Source of the DNA: Prevotellaceae bacterium
GTDB lineage: Bacteria > Bacteroidota > Bacteroidia > Bacteroidales > Bacteroidaceae
NCBI GenBank assembly: GCA_028726625.1
Contig: JAQYPT010000009.1
Span: 1 to 61,171 of the forward strand
Direction of reading: 5' to 3'
DNA: 61,171 bases
Shown here: piece after piece, positions 47,556 through 55,485 of the stretch
Layout of the letters: every line of letters begins with the position of its first letter
Numbering within the stretch: position 1 is the stretch's first letter
The notes under the pieces: model-generated
What the model saw: the letters and a program-made list of their open reading frames with translations, nothing else
The model's database searches: none
Told to the model about the DNA's origin: nothing
Program-made: the position numbers and the translations under genes

Positions 47556-48299
47556 TCATAATTTATTTTTTAGCCTTAAAATGTCTCTTGAAGTCGGGAA
47601 TCGTTTAATAGCTTGTTGGTACATGGCTTTCGCTTTTGCTTTATTACCATTTTCAATATAATACTGAATAAGTATTGAATATGAATCTACTATGCCCCAT
47701 GTAGGCGAGAAGGGGGCATCAGAATTCTTCATCTTGATTGCCTTGAGAAGCAGTTTTTCTGTTTTCTTCTTCCCACCATATTCTTTCGGAGTATAATAGT
47801 CGTAGTAGCCATTCACAAAATAGGCCCTAGGGTTCGTAGCTCCCATATCCATCGATAGTTTCAGATTCTTATTTAATTTCTCCATGAAAATAAACATATC
47901 CTGACGCTTGATAAACTGAAAGTAGAAAACTTGTTCATAAGCCATCAGGCTATAGTATTCAGAATCCTTTTTCTTCATCTTTTCCAGATATCCCATTGCC
48001 TGCTCCGCAAATTTCTGGGATTTTTCCAAATCAGCCTCCTTAAAAGCAGATACCGCCTTGTAATAGGTCATATATGAAAGCCAATATAAATAATACGACT
48101 TCATATTTTCCGATTTTGCTGTCTTATATCCAGCCGTCAAGTCCTTTTCTAAGTCGTCGTAAGCCTTGGGGTTCTTAAAAGAAAGGACAAAGCAAGTGTC
48201 AATTTTATTTTGAATTTTATTCAAAACTACATCCTTTTTGGCACTCACGGTACAGCTGAAAATCCCAAGTAACAATAATGATAAAATATTTTTTTTCAT
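47556..48299 (-). CDS. Exported TPR-like protein of the LAP cluster
   Basis: The 247-residue protein has a signal peptide (MKKNILSLLLLGIFSCTVSA); cleavage after VSA is more likely than a lipobox because Phe precedes SC. The rest is helical and rich in Lys and Tyr, with TPR-like pairs (YLYWLSYMTYYKAVSAFKEADLEKSQKFAEQAMGYLEKM and NGNKAKAKAMYQQAIKRFP). It includes PRAYFVNGYYDYYTPKEYGGKKKTEKLLLKA, a segment I have seen in periplasmic TPR proteins near Bacteroidetes transporters. Its role is unknown; it may link exporter and receptor. Confidence 0.75.
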   Translation of the reverse strand: MKKNILSLLLLGIFSCTVSAKKDVVLNKIQNKIDTCFVLSFKNPKAYDDLEKDLTAGYKTAKSENMKSYYLYWLSYMTYYKAVSAFKEADLEKSQKFAEQAMGYLEKMKKKDSEYYSLMAYEQVFYFQFIKRQDMFIFMEKLNKNLKLSMDMGATNPRAYFVNGYYDYYTPKEYGGKKKTEKLLLKAIKMKNSDAPFSPTWGIVDSYSILIQYYIENGNKAKAKAMYQQAIKRFPTSRDILRLKNKL

Positions 48300-48302
48300 A
48301 AT

Positions 48303-49016
48303 TCAACGTTTAAAACTTATCCTTTTTATGATATAGGCAAAACCTACGAATAACGCAATAACCCAGGCTATGCAATACCATAGGCTAATATTACTACCAC
48401 GTATAAAGTCAAGCACACATCTTAACGGGAAGAAATAGCCGATGATATCGAAAACAACATTTGCTTTCGTTAGTACAAAGAAACAATCTGACAGAAAAAT
48501 GGTCAGCATATAATATAGTCCGATGACCCCCTGATCCTTATTGTCGTGCAATCCCCAAAGCGAAATAGACAAACCGACAAATGAGTAGATGGTAAAAATC
48601 AGGAATATACCGAGAATATATCTGCATAACGTGCCAATGTTCGGGCTGAAGCCAAATATAAAGTAGGAAACAGCTATTAACAATAGCATCGAGAATAGTA
48701 TAAATATGATTCTTGCTGCTATAAAGCCCATGAACAAATAGGGCAATTTTACAGGGTAATTATAGAAATATTTTACAATATTGAGCGAATAATATTTCTT
48801 TATCACAGGACCTACGGCATAAAGGGCATCACTACACACCATGCTACCAATAATACCTGGTAAAAAAAATTCAGCATACTCTGTATCAATATGAAATGCG
48901 AAGCCGAAAATAATAAAGAGTATTGGCGACAGCAATATTGTGAAGAATATTGATTCAGGCACTCTGCAAGACAGCAAGAACTGATAATAAAATAATGCAA
49001 AAAACTTTTTCATCAA
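48303..49016 (-). CDS. ABC-2 type transporter permease (LAP export)
   Basis: The 237-residue inner-membrane protein has about six hydrophobic segments (FFALFYYQFLLSC, IFFTILLSPILFIIFGFAF, RIIFILFSMLLLIAVSYFIFGF, YILGIFLIFTIYSFVGLSISLWGL, IGLYYMLTIFLSDCFFVL, SLWYCIAWVIALFVGFAYII). That is the ABC-2 permease layout. It follows the ATPase gene by 1 bp and likely exports the mature peptide across the inner membrane. Confidence 0.85.
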   Translation of the reverse strand: MMKKFFALFYYQFLLSCRVPESIFFTILLSPILFIIFGFAFHIDTEYAEFFLPGIIGSMVCSDALYAVGPVIKKYYSLNIVKYFYNYPVKLPYLFMGFIAARIIFILFSMLLLIAVSYFIFGFSPNIGTLCRYILGIFLIFTIYSFVGLSISLWGLHDNKDQGVIGLYYMLTIFLSDCFFVLTKANVVFDIIGYFFPLRCVLDFIRGSNISLWYCIAWVIALFVGFAYIIKRISFKR

Positions 49017-49017
49017 G

Positions 49018-49884
49018 CTATTGTTTTATAATATAATTATAAACATCCCTTAAAGTGATGGGCAGTATCGATAAATTGGTTATCCGGTTATTATTAAACT
49101 TTCTAAGCAACTCTTCTTTCTCCTCTTGGCTCTTATAGTAATATGCATATTCGTAGCTCTGCTTCTCTTTGCCAATATCTGGCGAAGTCAGACAGGAGAA
49201 CTGACCATTTTCTCTAGAGATAACTATCTTACCCTTATAAGGACAATATTTGGTTAGCAACTCATCCGAAGATGCAGGTTGATTTAGCGTCTTACCATCC
49301 TTAACAAACATGATTTTGTTTGCGTACAAACGAACCTCTTCCCAAACATGCGTCGTAAATATCATTGTGCATGATATACCTGATATAGTTTCCCAAAATC
49401 TATTTCTTGAGTTTGGATCCAACCCATCCAACGGTTCGTCCATAAAAACAATCTTGGGTTCAAAAAAGAGTGCTGCATAAATGCCTAGCTTCTTGTTTTC
49501 ACCCTTTGAAAGCACCTTGAACTGTTTGTCCAACAAGTCAGTTACACCAAACTTTTTCAATAGCGATTGGTCAACACGATGGTTGAATATAATCGACAAT
49601 AAAGACACTATCTCACGTACTTTCAAGAGCGGAAAAGAGGAGAAAGTATCATATAGTACTCCATATGGACCATATTTCTGCCTATCGTCGAGAAAGCTGT
49701 TAGCCTCACAAGTACATTCGATGTTACCTAGTATGCCATCCAGTAAAAGACTTTTACCAGATCCATTAATACCCAGTATAGCTAATTTCTCATCCTCTTG
49801 TACCGAGAACGACATATCGTCCAAAAGATTCGTAGAATGTAGGCGATAAGAAAGCCCTTTTATTATAAATTCTTTTTTATCCAT
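49018..49884 (-). CDS. ABC transporter ATP-binding protein (LAP export)
   Basis: This 288-residue ATPase has Walker A LGINGSGKSLLLDGILG (about residue 35), the Q-loop region, signature VLSKGENKKLGIYAAL, Walker B KIVFMDEPLDGLDPNS and the H-loop FTTHVWEE. It is paired with the following ABC-2 permease. It overlaps the end of the SagB-like gene by 8 bp, showing tight coupling of modification and export. Confidence 0.93.
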   Translation of the reverse strand: MDKKEFIIKGLSYRLHSTNLLDDMSFSVQEDEKLAILGINGSGKSLLLDGILGNIECTCEANSFLDDRQKYGPYGVLYDTFSSFPLLKVREIVSLLSIIFNHRVDQSLLKKFGVTDLLDKQFKVLSKGENKKLGIYAALFFEPKIVFMDEPLDGLDPNSRNRFWETISGISCTMIFTTHVWEEVRLYANKIMFVKDGKTLNQPASSDELLTKYCPYKGKIVISRENGQFSCLTSPDIGKEKQSYEYAYYYKSQEEKEELLRKFNNNRITNLSILPITLRDVYNYIIKQ

Positions 49885-50737
49885 CTTTGCGTTTACCTAT
49901 AACAATTGAATTCTGAATAGATTCCAGTTGACCATCTATCCCGAGGAAATCTTCAATATTACTATCATGATAGCCACCTAACATACAGCTTCCGAGATTC
50001 AAAGCCTCTGCTAGCAAGCTGATGGTTTGTCCCAAGAAGCCCACTTCAAGTAAAATAAACCTATAAGCACGTTCACCATATTTTATGTACATGCGATCAA
50101 TAAAAGTTGTGGTGAAGATAATGCAGCTCACATTCTCTGAATTAATATAAGGGTCGGCTCCAGAATGTGCCTGCATCACACTAAGGAAGTCTCCATATTT
50201 TACAACCTCAAGTGAGTTGTCGTCTGGACTATAATGATACAAACCTTTAGGAATCTGCGAATTAATGGTAACAACATATAGTTCCGAGGCAAACAAACCA
50301 CCACCCGAAGGAACTGGCCTGAACTTCCATGTCACACCATTATTAATAGACTCCTTACGATTTATACCATACGAATATCTCAGCAGATAATACAATTCTT
50401 TTAATGAGATATTATACGGCTCATACTTCTTTGTACTCTTTCTAGACTTCAACACGTCGAAGATGTTCACATTCATAGAACTATCTTCGTAATTGTTTAA
50501 ACTATACTTTTCGTGTCCTTCATATCTCTTGAAGGGCTGAGCAGCACGTTGCAATACAAATGGGTGATAGAAGCCAAATGTTAGTCTTGATAGCTTTTGT
50601 ACATCAAGCAAGTCATACTTCGAAGCAAGCATATATTGCATGCATAACGAAGACTCATATTTGATGGTATTATAAATTGACGAATCTTTCTTGCGGATAA
50701 CATCAAATTCTCTATTTGTTAAAGTTTCCTTATCCAT
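49877..50737 (-). CDS. SagB-type azoline dehydrogenase
   Basis: This 286-residue FMN-dependent dehydrogenase of the nitroreductase fold would oxidise azolines to azoles. The family core is visible: SRKSTKKYEPYNISLKELYYLLRYSYG (about 85-111), RPVPSGGGLFASELYVV (FMN-contact), KGLYHYSPDDNSLEVV, and KYGERAYRFILLEVGFLGQTISLLAEALNLGSCMLGGYHD, which holds the conserved Arg-x-Tyr area. It is at the short end of SagB-like lengths. The gene is 44 bp after YcaO and overlaps the ABC ATPase gene. Confidence 0.88.
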   Translation of the reverse strand: MDKETLTNREFDVIRKKDSSIYNTIKYESSLCMQYMLASKYDLLDVQKLSRLTFGFYHPFVLQRAAQPFKRYEGHEKYSLNNYEDSSMNVNIFDVLKSRKSTKKYEPYNISLKELYYLLRYSYGINRKESINNGVTWKFRPVPSGGGLFASELYVVTINSQIPKGLYHYSPDDNSLEVVKYGDFLSVMQAHSGADPYINSENVSCIIFTTTFIDRMYIKYGERAYRFILLEVGFLGQTISLLAEALNLGSCMLGGYHDSNIEDFLGIDGQLESIQNSIVIGKRKDG

Positions 50738-50781
50738 TTTTTTTTCATTATGTGATTAAAAAAATCCTTATCATTCAGTCC

Positions 50782-52089
50782 TTAAGGGAAAGGATGGGGC
50801 ATGGTCGTTAAATCTTCAAATTTAAGTTTCTTGAACCCCATTTTTTCTGGTACTTCATATAGCCTTTTTCCGCCCAAATAATAACCTCCATAAGCACCAT
50901 TAAGAGGTATCAGCTGAGGGCATATCACACGTACCACCTTAAAGTTCTCTTCAGCTACATCCTCTGTCGTAATATCCTTACAGTAAACATCTATATTATT
51001 CTCTCTAAAGATTCTGAGTATAGCTTTTATTTTGCTTTTAGCATCTAGTTCCGGCTCTTCGTCATATGCAATATCCTTTGTCTGTGGTCTTTCAAGCCAT
51101 TTCTTGAAAATGCCTTGTTTCTCAGGATGTCTGGTATAGTAAATACTATGATCCTCAAACGATTTAAGTTCCGACAAATTATCCATTTTTTTCTTATTAT
51201 CCTCTAACAAATAACGATAATAGGGTATGGACTGACATAATTCTAACACTGTTTTGTTAATGGCGGCAGTGTAAGTCATTCTGGTTGCAGCTGAGAAAGC
51301 TACAAATTGTCCATAATCATGTACTCCTTCTAGAATACCTACTACAGATGGCACTTTAATATCTGTTGTCATATCAAACAGGTGTACATTCATATGCGAT
51401 GGCACAATACTTTCAACAAACTCTTTCAGCTTCCCATCTATCTTGATTTTAGGTATTCCCAATTGCCCCATCCAGCTAATCATAAATGCATCTCTTTCAA
51501 TCACTTCGTATATGCCATTCAGAAAAGCATCGTAATAATTCGTATGTGCTGCAAAACCAGTTGAAATCTGCTCGGAAATCTGCACTTTACCCTTTGAGAA
51601 TGGCATGTATATAAATGTTGATGGGCAAAATACGGTTTTCTGTCCAAATACATCATAAACGCTGTCCCAATAAAGGATTGTATCATTCGTGAAACGCTTG
51701 AAAGGGAATGTATCCCTCTGATACTGACTTTCATGAAACAGCGAAAAAGCAGATGGTTTAATTGCTTCATATCCACGTGCTATCAAATCCGCATACGACG
51801 TCTCCACCATACTACTTAGATTGTAGAAAGTAGGACAATACCGCTCCACGCCTTCACCGATAGCAGAAAGAAGCGCCTTTTTCAAATCAAATCCGCAACC
51901 GCCACTCTTGCCTGCATAGAATTCACCATTCAGCAACTGTGTTTCGCAATTATAAGCCGACACAGCCTTGATTTTGGGATCAGAATTGAATACAGCAACA
52001 TTACCTATGTGACTCAGGATACCTACAGCCTCTGATACTAGATTCAGAGCCCTCTCCACTTGAATATGAGAATTATCAATTTTCATCAT
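50782..52089 (-). CDS. YcaO cyclodehydratase (SagD-type)
   Basis: YcaO proteins use ATP to activate the peptide backbone so that Cys, Ser and Thr side chains cyclise to azolines. The 435-residue protein has GEFYAGKSGGCGFDLKKALLSAIGEGVERYC (nucleotide-binding Glu and Arg region) near residue 75, a central EVIERDAFMISW, and a C terminus ending MPHPFP. The last five residues, P431-x-P433-x-P435, form the PxPxP tail found on azoline-forming YcaO enzymes. It starts 1 bp after its E1-like partner, the usual C-D order. Confidence 0.93.
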   Translation of the reverse strand: MMKIDNSHIQVERALNLVSEAVGILSHIGNVAVFNSDPKIKAVSAYNCETQLLNGEFYAGKSGGCGFDLKKALLSAIGEGVERYCPTFYNLSSMVETSYADLIARGYEAIKPSAFSLFHESQYQRDTFPFKRFTNDTILYWDSVYDVFGQKTVFCPSTFIYMPFSKGKVQISEQISTGFAAHTNYYDAFLNGIYEVIERDAFMISWMGQLGIPKIKIDGKLKEFVESIVPSHMNVHLFDMTTDIKVPSVVGILEGVHDYGQFVAFSAATRMTYTAAINKTVLELCQSIPYYRYLLEDNKKKMDNLSELKSFEDHSIYYTRHPEKQGIFKKWLERPQTKDIAYDEEPELDAKSKIKAILRIFRENNIDVYCKDITTEDVAEENFKVVRVICPQLIPLNGAYGGYYLGGKRLYEVPEKMGFKKLKFEDLTTMPHPFP

Positions 52090-52090
52090 C

Positions 52091-53050
52091 TTACAATATT
52101 TCTAACGTTATAGGATCAAGCCAAGGTGCACAAGCATTATCCATCTTCGTGCTGCACTGTGGACAGAAAGGAACTTTATAGAAATGATGCCATTTTGATG
52201 TTAAATCATCAAAATTAATCTCATACAACTGCTTGTAAGTATGAGGAAATCCATAATCCATAAGAAACTTTTTACACTCAATGATGGCAATATTGTAAAT
52301 CAATGTATAGTCACTAGTGCTAATATTTCCGATGTGACTGTTATTTTTAGACTCCCCAAGCCAATCCTCATATAGAGACAACTCTTTGAAATTTAGGAAG
52401 TTCGACTTAACCCTCTTCTCAAAACAAGAGTAGCAACCAGTTTTCTCGCCCCAAAACAATGGGCCGACATAACCTCTCACAGCTCTAAAACATGATATCA
52501 AGAGCCAAGGCTTGTTTTGACTCATAGCTATGTCGTTATATCTTCTCATAAAAATAGGATTATAGCTTGTCTTATCCACTATTACGAAATCATTTTTTGC
52601 CACAAAATCAACAATTTCGCTACGTTTTGTATCCTTGTCATATCTCAGAATTGACAATTTCGATTTGACCAACTCTGAGGCATTAATAATATCATAAGCT
52701 ATTTTATTATTCTTCGTGATAACCACGCCAATCCTTTTTTGCTTGAAATCCTCATCGGAATTAAATTTACTATCGTATAATTTCCCCTCAGAAAGCGAGT
52801 CCTCGTCATTATAATAGAGAAAACCGTTTTGTTTTAATAAAAAGAAGAAATCTAAGATTTCATTAAATGGATATTTCTTTTTAAATTGCATCACTATTTT
52901 AGAATAACCTTCTGACGAATTTAACAAGTAGTCGAACATACTCTGTTTGTTGTCATTCTCATCGAACTCGATTTTGAACATTTTTCCAGCGCAATGCAAC
53001 TGATAGCATCTCTCGGAAACCTTGAGAATATCAAAATTATTTTTGAACAT
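52091..53050 (-). CDS. E1-like (SagC/ThiF-type) cyclodehydratase partner
   Basis: This 319-residue protein binds the precursor leader and presents it to YcaO. It appears to have an N-terminal winged-helix-like peptide-recognition region (about 1-90) and an E1/ThiF-derived core (KRIGVVITKNNKIAYDIINASELVKSKLSILRYD). It has two zinc-binding pairs, GCYSCF (Cys206, Cys209) and FCPQCS (Cys296, Cys299), close to the C terminus (ACAPWLDPITLEIL), the pattern of TOMM cyclodehydratase C proteins. It is the first gene of the operon, preceded by tandem repeats and a palindrome. Confidence 0.85.
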   Translation of the reverse strand: MFKNNFDILKVSERCYQLHCAGKMFKIEFDENDNKQSMFDYLLNSSEGYSKIVMQFKKKYPFNEILDFFFLLKQNGFLYYNDEDSLSEGKLYDSKFNSDEDFKQKRIGVVITKNNKIAYDIINASELVKSKLSILRYDKDTKRSEIVDFVAKNDFVIVDKTSYNPIFMRRYNDIAMSQNKPWLLISCFRAVRGYVGPLFWGEKTGCYSCFEKRVKSNFLNFKELSLYEDWLGESKNNSHIGNISTSDYTLIYNIAIIECKKFLMDYGFPHTYKQLYEINFDDLTSKWHHFYKVPFCPQCSTKMDNACAPWLDPITLEIL

Positions 53051-53056
53051 AAGATT

Positions 53057-53104
53057 TATAATTTAGTTAATAGTTACTGTTATAATTTAGTTAATAGTTA
53101 CTGT
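53057..53104. repeat. Perfect 24-bp tandem repeat before the LAP operon
   Basis: Two exact, head-to-tail copies (53057-53080 and 53081-53104) of a 24-bp unit containing TTTAGTTAATAGTTACTGT. They lie 7 bp upstream of the first ATG of the operon, in its presumed 5' leader. This is a candidate operator or leader-control site. Confidence 0.8.
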
Positions 53105-53131
53105 TTAATTCTTAATGGTAAATTTCTATAT

Positions 53132-53154
53132 TATTTTTGTAAATTACAAAAATA
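53132..53154. promoter_or_regulatory. Perfect 23-bp palindrome at the LAP operon start
   Basis: TATTTTTGTAA and its exact inverse flank a single A. Each half contains TATTTTTG, a TAnnTTTG -7 element, so the site carries -7 boxes facing both ways. No ideal -33 box was found. It is a candidate operator and/or divergent promoter for the LAP operon. Confidence 0.55.
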
Positions 53155-53632
53155 AACAGTTAAAAAATACAAAAGCGTTCGTTGTCGTAAATCACATAGT
53201 ATAAACTTCACACTTTAGACCTTGAAAAGATAGCGTTTGCTTGATGTTTTTTTTGATAACTTTTATTTCAAAGTTAGCAAAAAAGGGCTATCTCTTAATT
53301 TACTTTTGGTTCAAAATCGATTTTATAAAATTTCAATTTGTGATATATCAGAAAATCTGTATTTACTCATTCTTGCATAGTTTGACCTCACTTTTTACAA
53401 GAATATATCGGAATTCTAATCATCTATGAAACAATGTTGTTGCATTTCGTATGACAAAATTTCTGATCGTCTGTATTTAGAGATTAATTTTGATGTTTAA
53501 GGTTTTATAGCAAGATCCATTTCCGTCTGTGACTCCATTCCTCGGCAAACAAAACGTATTCATTCCGTTCATGGGTTGGTAGTATGTAGTCATATCGTAG
53601 TAACACACATAAGCAACTACTGACAACAACGT
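53155..53632. other. AT-rich spacer between LAP operon and integrase module
   Basis: No convincing gene; the 62-residue hydrophobic open frame at 53241-53429 has no other support. The last 50 bp (from 53579) contain several TAGTA/GTAGT words like those at 42140-42240 in the other orientation. Confidence 0.5.
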
Positions 53633-53704
53633 AATCCTTTTTCTTTCATCGGTTTATCTCATATTGTAGTAATGTAGTAAGAAAACAATGAAAGAAAAAG
53701 GATT
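53633..53704. terminator. 17-bp perfect hairpin after the integrase operon
   Basis: AATCCTTTTTCTTTCAT (53633-53649) and ATGAAAGAAAAAGGATT (53688-53704) are exact inverse copies around 38 nt. It lies 9 bp past the stop of the last integrase-operon gene. It is a likely transcription stop or mRNA 3' end element. Confidence 0.5.
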
Positions 53705-53713
53705 GGTACATAT

Positions 53714-54139
53714 TCAGCTATTGACACCCCTGTCAATTATGATGATAGGAATCACAGGGTTCCTTGGACGCATCAACTCACTGCACACATGCCTTCTGAA
53801 CAGGTGGGCTTCTACGCAGTCAAGTTGAAAGGAAAGGGCGATGATTGTCGGTAGTGGGTAAAGCGGTGCGTAGCCCCTTACCTCCTTATTTGTTACTATT
53901 TTCCTTTCGTCTGCGCCCCTTTCTTCTGGATGCAGGACGGATTCTTCGGTTATCGTCCGAAGTCTGCCATTGACTTTTCTCCATGTAACTCCGAAGAACC
54001 TTACAAGCTCGCCCTCGGTCATGGCTACATCGCCTGTACCCCTGCGGATAACCTGCATACCATTTCCCCACTCGAAGTAGCTGCGCCCCGTGTCCAGACG
54101 GATTGCAGCCTTGGTCTTTATTCCATCTTCCGTATTCAT
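53714..54139 (-). CDS. Hypothetical protein coupled to integrase
   Basis: The 141-residue protein from MNTEDGIKTKAAIRLDTGRSYFEWGNGMQVIRRGTG starts at an ATG that overlaps the integrase stop (ATGA), so the two are translationally coupled. The open frame continues upstream to 54436 only as a shadow of the integrase. A WRKVNGRLRTI segment, a charged middle (EERGADERKIVTNKEVRG) and a hydrophobic C terminus (PIIIIDRG) are seen. I do not recognise the family; its location suggests a recombination accessory role. Confidence 0.65.
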   Translation of the reverse strand: MNTEDGIKTKAAIRLDTGRSYFEWGNGMQVIRRGTGDVAMTEGELVRFFGVTWRKVNGRLRTITEESVLHPEERGADERKIVTNKEVRGYAPLYPLPTIIALSFQLDCVEAHLFRRHVCSELMRPRNPVIPIIIIDRGVNS

Positions 54140-55455
54140 GCCGTTTCCTCCATGCTTTTGTTTCTGCTTGCGTTGACAATCATCATTGCCCCTATGGTAA
54201 TAGCTTCCGTTTCCATTGTATCGTTTTCTTTGTTCTTTTCCTGATGTTTGGCGATGAGTCTGTCCATATCCTCCGAAATCTTGCAGTCCGTTACCTGCGC
54301 ATAAATCTGCGTACTTGCAATTGATGCGTGTCCCATCATCTTGGCGATGCTCTCTATGGGAATACCTGCACTTAGGCACATCGTGCCGAAAGTATGTCTT
54401 CCCATGTGATAGGACAGACGTTGCTTGATACCACAAGCTTTGCCTACGATGCTTAACTTTGCTGCTAACACATTTCTGCTACAACAAGGTTGAAAGATAA
54501 AACGATTATCCATATCCGTATTATTGCCTTCTTCTTTCACCGCTTGTAGCTGTCTTTGTTGCTCGATAATCGTCTTGGCTATGGGATGTAACGGCACAAT
54601 GAACTCCACCTTGGTCTTCTGACGCTCCTTTCTTATATACATCTGTCCGTCCGCTGCGCTCTTGATATGCCCAAACGTCAAGTGTTCCATATCCGTAATG
54701 GCTAAACCTGTGAAGCAGGAGAAGATGAACATCCGCCTTGCAAGTTCGGCATCGCTATCACATATCTTCATTGCCATCAGGTTTGCTACATCACTCTTGC
54801 TAAGAAAACGAATTGCCTTTTCCACCTTTTCATATTCCGCATGTTCAAATGGGTTATAACGAATGATGCGCTGGCTTACTGCACGGAACATCAAACGGCT
54901 CAGCCAGCAAAGATAATTGTTGATAGAAGATCCTTTCAACCCTTTCTTTTTAAGAAAGAATCGGTATTCCTCAAACAGTTCCTCCGTTATACTTCGGATT
55001 TCTATATCCTTACTCTCTAAGTCCTTTATAAACTCGCACAGCATTCTATTCGCATAGCAAAGGTTAGTATATGTACCTTCTGCCTTAGACTTGCCCACAC
55101 CTTCCTTTACCGATTGTAGTTCTGCATTGCTAAGTTCCAACAAAGTGGTAGGAGAAGTTGCTATGCCTTGCAATCTGTTTTTAAGCAGTTCAGCACTTAT
55201 CACCCCGTCTTTTAGGAGCAGTTCCTGATAGGTCTTTTCTACAAATTCCCTGAATGATTGCAGTCGAAGATTGGTTTTCTTGTCCGTTGTCGTCCCCTGT
55301 TTAGTATTCCACTCCGCAGGTTTACATTCTTCGTTTGTTGTAATAACAGAGTTCTTGCCATCTATCGTGATACGACAGAGTATGGAGGTCAGACCATTTG
55401 CCTTGGTCTTTTGTCTGTTGATATAAAACAGTGTTTTGAATGTACTTCTCATCAT
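54136..55455 (-). CDS. Tyrosine recombinase / integrase 1
   Basis: This 439-residue integrase has an N-terminal arm-binding domain (TLFYINRQKTKANGLTSILCRITIDGK), a SAM-like core-binding domain (about 125-215) and a C-terminal catalytic domain. YHMGRHTFGTMCLSAGIPIESIAKMMGHASIASTQIYAQVT gives His-x-x-Arg, His and the nucleophile Tyr. The first catalytic Arg position reads CFTGLAITDMEHL, lacking the canonical Arg, as in some Bacteroides integrases. It is 30 bp downstream of integrase 2 in the same direction. Confidence 0.93.
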   Translation of the reverse strand: MMRSTFKTLFYINRQKTKANGLTSILCRITIDGKNSVITTNEECKPAEWNTKQGTTTDKKTNLRLQSFREFVEKTYQELLLKDGVISAELLKNRLQGIATSPTTLLELSNAELQSVKEGVGKSKAEGTYTNLCYANRMLCEFIKDLESKDIEIRSITEELFEEYRFFLKKKGLKGSSINNYLCWLSRLMFRAVSQRIIRYNPFEHAEYEKVEKAIRFLSKSDVANLMAMKICDSDAELARRMFIFSCFTGLAITDMEHLTFGHIKSAADGQMYIRKERQKTKVEFIVPLHPIAKTIIEQQRQLQAVKEEGNNTDMDNRFIFQPCCSRNVLAAKLSIVGKACGIKQRLSYHMGRHTFGTMCLSAGIPIESIAKMMGHASIASTQIYAQVTDCKISEDMDRLIAKHQEKNKENDTMETEAITIGAMMIVNASRNKSMEETA

Positions 55456-55485
55456 GATTTTAGTTTTAATGCTTCTATTCTATGG

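Noticed and set aside
45296..53050. Thiopeptide or lanthipeptide cluster
   Set aside because: No LanB-type dehydratase, LanC/LanM or pyridine synthase; the gene set fits a linear azol(in)e peptide.
53241..53429. Plus-strand 62-residue hydrophobic frame upstream of the LAP operon
   Set aside because: AT-rich DNA readily yields such Phe/Ile-rich frames; no start context or conservation evidence. A tiny immunity protein cannot be fully excluded.
54140..54436. N-terminal 99 residues of the minus-strand frame ending at 53714
   Set aside because: They overlap the integrase coding region in another frame; the ATGA-coupled start at 54139 explains the real gene.
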